10,708 nucleotides of DNA, taken from NCBI GenBank assembly GCA_044375955.1, contig JBILLS010000051.1, positions 1-10,708 on the forward strand, written 5' to 3'. Below are positions 7,798 through 10,708 of the stretch, in pieces. The notes below the pieces were generated by a model. It worked only from the letters and a program-made list of their open reading frames with translations. It did not search any database and was not told the DNA's origin. Origin of the DNA: VGCC01 sp044375955. Lineage in GTDB: Bacteria; Actinomycetota; Actinomycetes; S36-B12. The translations under genes were made by a program, and so were the position numbers. Within the stretch, counting starts at the first letter, position 1. Every line of letters begins with the position of its first letter.

Positions 7798-9285
7798 GTG
7801 CGCAGGATCGACCATTGGATCAACGGATCATCCGTGGCATCCACATCCGGGAACGTCGCACCGGTGTTCAATCCGGCCACTGGGGAGCAGCAGGCGACGG
7901 TCGGCCTGGCAAGCGTCGCCGAGGTCGATGCCGCTGTCGCGGCGGCCACGGAGGCCTTCCACACCTGGCGAGGAGCATCCCTGTCCCGCCGCGCGGAGGT
8001 CATGTTCAAGTTCCACCAACTCGTGGTGTCCCACCGCGACGAGATCGCGAACCTGGTGTCGATCGAGCACGGCAAGGTACCCAGTGACGCCGCGGGCGAA
8101 CTCGCACGCGGAATCGAGAACATCGAGTTCGCGTGCGGAATCCCTCAACTTATGAAGGGCAACTTCAGCGAACAGGCTTCGACCGGGATCGACGTCTACT
8201 CCATCCGCCAGCCCCTCGGCGTAGTCGCCGGCATCACACCGTTCAACTTCCCAGCGATGGTTCCCATGTGGATGTTCGCCAATGCCATCGCGACAGGTAA
8301 CACCTTCATTCTCAAGCCGAGCGAGAAGGATCCGTCGGTCTCCATCCTCCTCGCCCAGCTTCTCAAGGAGGCGGGACTCCCCGACGGCGTCTTCAACGTC
8401 GTCCAAGGCGACAAGGTCGCCGTTGATCGAATCCTGGATCACCCGGGGATCGCGGCGGTCAGCTTCGTCGGCTCAACTCCGATCGCGAAGTACATCTACG
8501 CAACCGGCACCGCAAACGGGAAGCGCGTTCAAGCCCTCGGTGGTGCGAAGAACCACATGGTGGTCCTGCCCGACGCCGATATCGACATGGCGGCCGACGC
8601 GGCCGTCAGCGCGGGTTACGGTTCGGCCGGCGAGCGGTGCATGGCCATCTCGGTCGTAGTAGCCGTTGGCGACGCCGGCGACAAACTCGTCGATGCGATC
8701 AGCGCACGACTGCCCAAGATCAAGGTGGGCCCCGGCACCGACCCCGACGCAGAGATGGGTCCGCTCATCACGCGTGAGCACCGGGACAAGGTCGCCTCCT
8801 ACGTGGCGGGTGCTGCCACAGAGGGTGCAACGGTCGTGGTCGACGGTCGCGACAATGACCTGCCGACGGATGGTTTCTTCCTGGCGCCATCCCTCCTGGA
8901 TGACGTGAAGCCGGGCATGAAGGCCTACGACGACGAGATCTTCGGCCCGGTGCTCTCGGTGACCCGCGTGAAGACCTACGACGAGGCAGTCGCGTTGATC
9001 AACGAACACCAGTACGGCAACGGGACCGCGATCTTCACCCGGGACGGTGGGGCTGCGCGCCAATTCCAGTTCGATATCCAAGTCGGAATGGTCGGAATCA
9101 ACGTTCCCATCCCGGTACCCGTCGCCTACTACAGCTTCGGCGGATGGAAAGCCTCCCTCTTCGGCGACGCCAACATGTACGGACCGGCAGGCATCGATTT
9201 CTACACGCGCACCAAGACGATCACGTCACGGTGGCCCGACCCCGCCACGTCTTCCGTCGACCTCGGCTTTCCCCGGACCCGGTGA
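7798..9285 (+). CDS. mmsA: CoA-acylating (methyl)malonate-semialdehyde dehydrogenase
   Basis: This enzyme converts malonate semialdehyde to acetyl-CoA, or methylmalonate semialdehyde to propionyl-CoA, with NAD+ and CoA and loss of CO2. The 495-residue protein has the features that set this family apart from hydrolytic aldehyde dehydrogenases. The usual general-base Glu in ELGGK is missing and replaced by ALGGAKNH (247-254), and the nucleophile is Cys281 in GERCMAIS. Asn150 lies in TPFNFPAM. Arg280, just before the cysteine, and Arg104 in ARGIEN fit the substrate-binding arginines described for B. subtilis IolA. The GTG start at 7798 is supported by AAGGAG (7787-7792) five bases upstream; the gap to the dihydropyrimidinase gene is 23 bases. 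In pyrimidine catabolism it acts after transamination of beta-alanine or beta-aminoisobutyrate. It could equally serve valine or inositol breakdown, but nothing nearby points that way. Confidence 0.92.
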   Translation: MRRIDHWINGSSVASTSGNVAPVFNPATGEQQATVGLASVAEVDAAVAAATEAFHTWRGASLSRRAEVMFKFHQLVVSHRDEIANLVSIEHGKVPSDAAGELARGIENIEFACGIPQLMKGNFSEQASTGIDVYSIRQPLGVVAGITPFNFPAMVPMWMFANAIATGNTFILKPSEKDPSVSILLAQLLKEAGLPDGVFNVVQGDKVAVDRILDHPGIAAVSFVGSTPIAKYIYATGTANGKRVQALGGAKNHMVVLPDADIDMAADAAVSAGYGSAGERCMAISVVVAVGDAGDKLVDAISARLPKIKVGPGTDPDAEMGPLITREHRDKVASYVAGAATEGATVVVDGRDNDLPTDGFFLAPSLLDDVKPGMKAYDDEIFGPVLSVTRVKTYDEAVALINEHQYGNGTAIFTRDGGAARQFQFDIQVGMVGINVPIPVPVAYYSFGGWKASLFGDANMYGPAGIDFYTRTKTITSRWPDPATSSVDLGFPRTR

Positions 9286-9296
9286 TCGGAACAATC

Positions 9297-10325
9297 ATGG
9301 ATATCGGCATCGTTCTCCAGTGCACTCCCCCGGCATCCCGGGTCATCGATCTCGCGCGTCGCGCTGAGACGTATGGCTTCACCTACGTATGGACCTTCGA
9401 CTCGCACATCTTGTGGGAGGAGCCCTACGTCATCTACAGCAAGATCCTGGATGAGACCCGCAAGGTGATCGTCGGTCCGATGGTCACGAATCCGGCCACC
9501 CGCGACATCACGGTGACCGCTTCCGTCTTTGCCACCTTGAACGAGATGTACGGCAATCGAACGGTGATCGGGATCGGCCGCGGGGATTCAGCGGTGCGGC
9601 TGACGAATGGCAAGCCGGTCTCCGTGGGCGAGCTGCGCCAAGCGGTCGTGGATCTCCAGGGCCTGGTCAACGGGCAGGCGATCGAATACAAGGGCAACAG
9701 CATCCGTCTGCCCTGGGCGCTCGGCAGCACGTGTCCGGTCTGGGTGGCCGCCTACGGCCCGAAGGTCCTGGCACTGACGGGTGAAGTGGGTGACGGCTTC
9801 ATTCTGCAACTGGCCGATCCGGCTATCGCGGAGTGGACGATCGCCAGCGTCCGCACGGCGGCGCAGGCTGCCGGGCGCGATCCCGATGACGTGTACATCT
9901 GCGTGGCTGCGCCCGCCTACGTCACCGACGGATCGGCGGAGCAGAACGCCCACGCCCGCGATCAGCTGAGATGGTTCGGTGGCATGGTCGGAAATCACGT
10001 CGCCGACATCGTGGAGCGCTACGGAGACTCCGGCGTCGTTCCCCAAGCGCTCACCGACTACATCAAGGGGCGCAAGGGATACGACTACAACGAGCATGGG
10101 CGCGCAGGGAACACACACGCGGACTTCGTTCCGGACGAGATCGTCGATCGCTTCTGCATCATCGGGACCCCCGAGGATCACGTTCGCCGACTCGAGGAAC
10201 TGAAGGCCTTGGGCGTTGACCAATTCGCGGTCTATCTCCAACACGACGACAAGGACCACACCATGGCCGCCTACGGCGAGAAGATCATCCCCGCCGTGCA
10301 GGACACCGTTCTGGCGAAGAGCTAG
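9297..10325 (+). CDS. Luciferase-like oxidoreductase (F420 or FMN dependent)
   Basis: This is a 342-residue protein of the luciferase-like monooxygenase superfamily, on the branch related to methylenetetrahydromethanopterin reductase and F420-dependent enzymes. Visible features are the TIM-barrel start MDIGIVLQ, the segment VGPMVTNPATRD (59-70), where related F420 enzymes have a characteristic bulge, the glycine-rich IGIGRGDSA (91-99), the cofactor-side VWVAAYGPK (148-156), VGDGFILQ (164-171) and a C-terminal FCIIGTPEDHVRRLEEL. The ATG at 9297 is 11 bases after the mmsA stop, with only a weak GGA as ribosome binding site, so translation may be coupled; longer in-frame starts would run back into mmsA. 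The substrate is unknown. Its place between pyrimidine-type enzymes and an importer permease suggests a redox step on the imported compound. Whether it uses F420 or FMN cannot be settled by reading. Confidence 0.85.
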   Translation: MDIGIVLQCTPPASRVIDLARRAETYGFTYVWTFDSHILWEEPYVIYSKILDETRKVIVGPMVTNPATRDITVTASVFATLNEMYGNRTVIGIGRGDSAVRLTNGKPVSVGELRQAVVDLQGLVNGQAIEYKGNSIRLPWALGSTCPVWVAAYGPKVLALTGEVGDGFILQLADPAIAEWTIASVRTAAQAAGRDPDDVYICVAAPAYVTDGSAEQNAHARDQLRWFGGMVGNHVADIVERYGDSGVVPQALTDYIKGRKGYDYNEHGRAGNTHADFVPDEIVDRFCIIGTPEDHVRRLEELKALGVDQFAVYLQHDDKDHTMAAYGEKIIPAVQDTVLAKS

Positions 10326-10330
10326 CTCGC

Positions 10331-10708
10331 ATGAATTCGGTCACCGCGCCGCTTCGACGGACCAGCGGAGTTTCCGCGCGCCTGCGGAGCGGCTCCATCT
10401 CCGTTCTCTGGGGTCTGGCTGGGATCGCCTTGGCGATCCTGCTCTGGGAGATGGCGAAGTTGATCGGATCCGTCATTCCCATGCCGTTCAACACTTCCGA
10501 CACCACCATGCCGCACGTCTGGACGATGGTGTCGGTGATGGGGGAACCCGCGGTGCGTGGGTCGGATACGACCGTATTCCAGTCGGTGGTCTCCGCTGCG
10601 CTCTTCTCCCTCGTCGTCGCATTCGGAGGGTTCCTCATCGGCGTCTTCGTGGGGCTCCTGCTCGCCATCGTGATGCAGCGCTTCGCATTCCTCGAGCGTG
10701 GCCTGCTC
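10331..10708 (+). CDS. ABC transporter permease, nitrate/taurine/hydroxymethylpyrimidine type, N-terminal part
   Basis: The reading frame opens at the ATG five bases after the oxidoreductase stop and stays open for 126 codons to the right edge. A basic N-terminus (residues 8-19) is followed by a first membrane helix at about 23-45 (ISVLWGLAGIALAILLWEM), a loop with PHVWTM, and a second helix at about 88-115 ending in a basic MQRF and LERGLL. This is the usual layout of SsuC/TauC/ThiX-type permeases, where LLWE and an outside loop with Pro-x-x-W are common. The EAA loop that contacts the ATPase would lie beyond the window. No strong ribosome binding site is visible, consistent with coupling to the upstream gene. 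In this setting it probably belongs to an importer for a pyrimidine or related ring compound; partner ATPase and binding protein would be expected further right. Confidence 0.8.
   Translation, partial: MNSVTAPLRRTSGVSARLRSGSISVLWGLAGIALAILLWEMAKLIGSVIPMPFNTSDTTMPHVWTMVSVMGEPAVRGSDTTVFQSVVSAALFSLVVAFGGFLIGVFVGLLLAIVMQRFAFLERGLL

Overview
The window reads as chromosomal DNA of a high-GC Gram-positive bacterium (Actinomycetota). The evidence is uniformly GC-rich coding sequence with a few GTG starts, a long-leader Tat-type lipoprotein signal on the binding protein, and a luciferase-like oxidoreductase resembling F420-linked enzymes. I cannot name the genus. It is a catabolic locus with two divergent gene sets meeting at a short AT-rich control region near 5390-5470. 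Every long stretch is coding; the largest gap is under 85 bases.

Left arm (minus strand, read right to left from about 5414 to the left edge): a MocR-type regulator (GntR helix-turn-helix fused to an aminotransferase-like domain), an aldehyde dehydrogenase closest to gamma-aminobutyraldehyde dehydrogenases, then a polyamine-type ABC importer: PotD-like lipoprotein, PotA-like ATPase and the first 35 codons of a PotB-like permease running off the window. This arm looks built to import a polyamine or similar amine and oxidise the aminoaldehyde made from it. The amine oxidase or aminotransferase that would make the aldehyde is not in the window.

Right arm (plus strand, 5471 to the right edge): a beta-ureidopropionase-like amidase, a dihydropyrimidinase/hydantoinase, a CoA-acylating (methyl)malonate-semialdehyde dehydrogenase, a luciferase-like (F420 or FMN) oxidoreductase, and the start of an ABC permease of the nitrate/taurine/hydroxymethylpyrimidine kind. 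The genes are tightly packed (5-48 base gaps) and look like one operon. Together they fit the later steps of reductive pyrimidine breakdown: ring opening of dihydrouracil or dihydrothymine, removal of the carbamoyl group to give beta-alanine or beta-aminoisobutyrate and, after a transamination not encoded here, conversion of the semialdehyde to acetyl-CoA or propionyl-CoA. The classical dihydropyrimidine dehydrogenase and a beta-alanine aminotransferase are absent from the window.

The two arms may meet at beta-alanine, since 3-aminopropanal from polyamines could be oxidised to beta-alanine by the left-arm dehydrogenase. The regulator between them could sense beta-alanine, GABA or a related amine through PLP. 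I see no mobile element, tRNA, rRNA, CRISPR array or clearly new defence system. The interest lies in the two-armed layout, the control region, the unassigned oxidoreductase, and two inverted repeats flanking the binding-protein gene.
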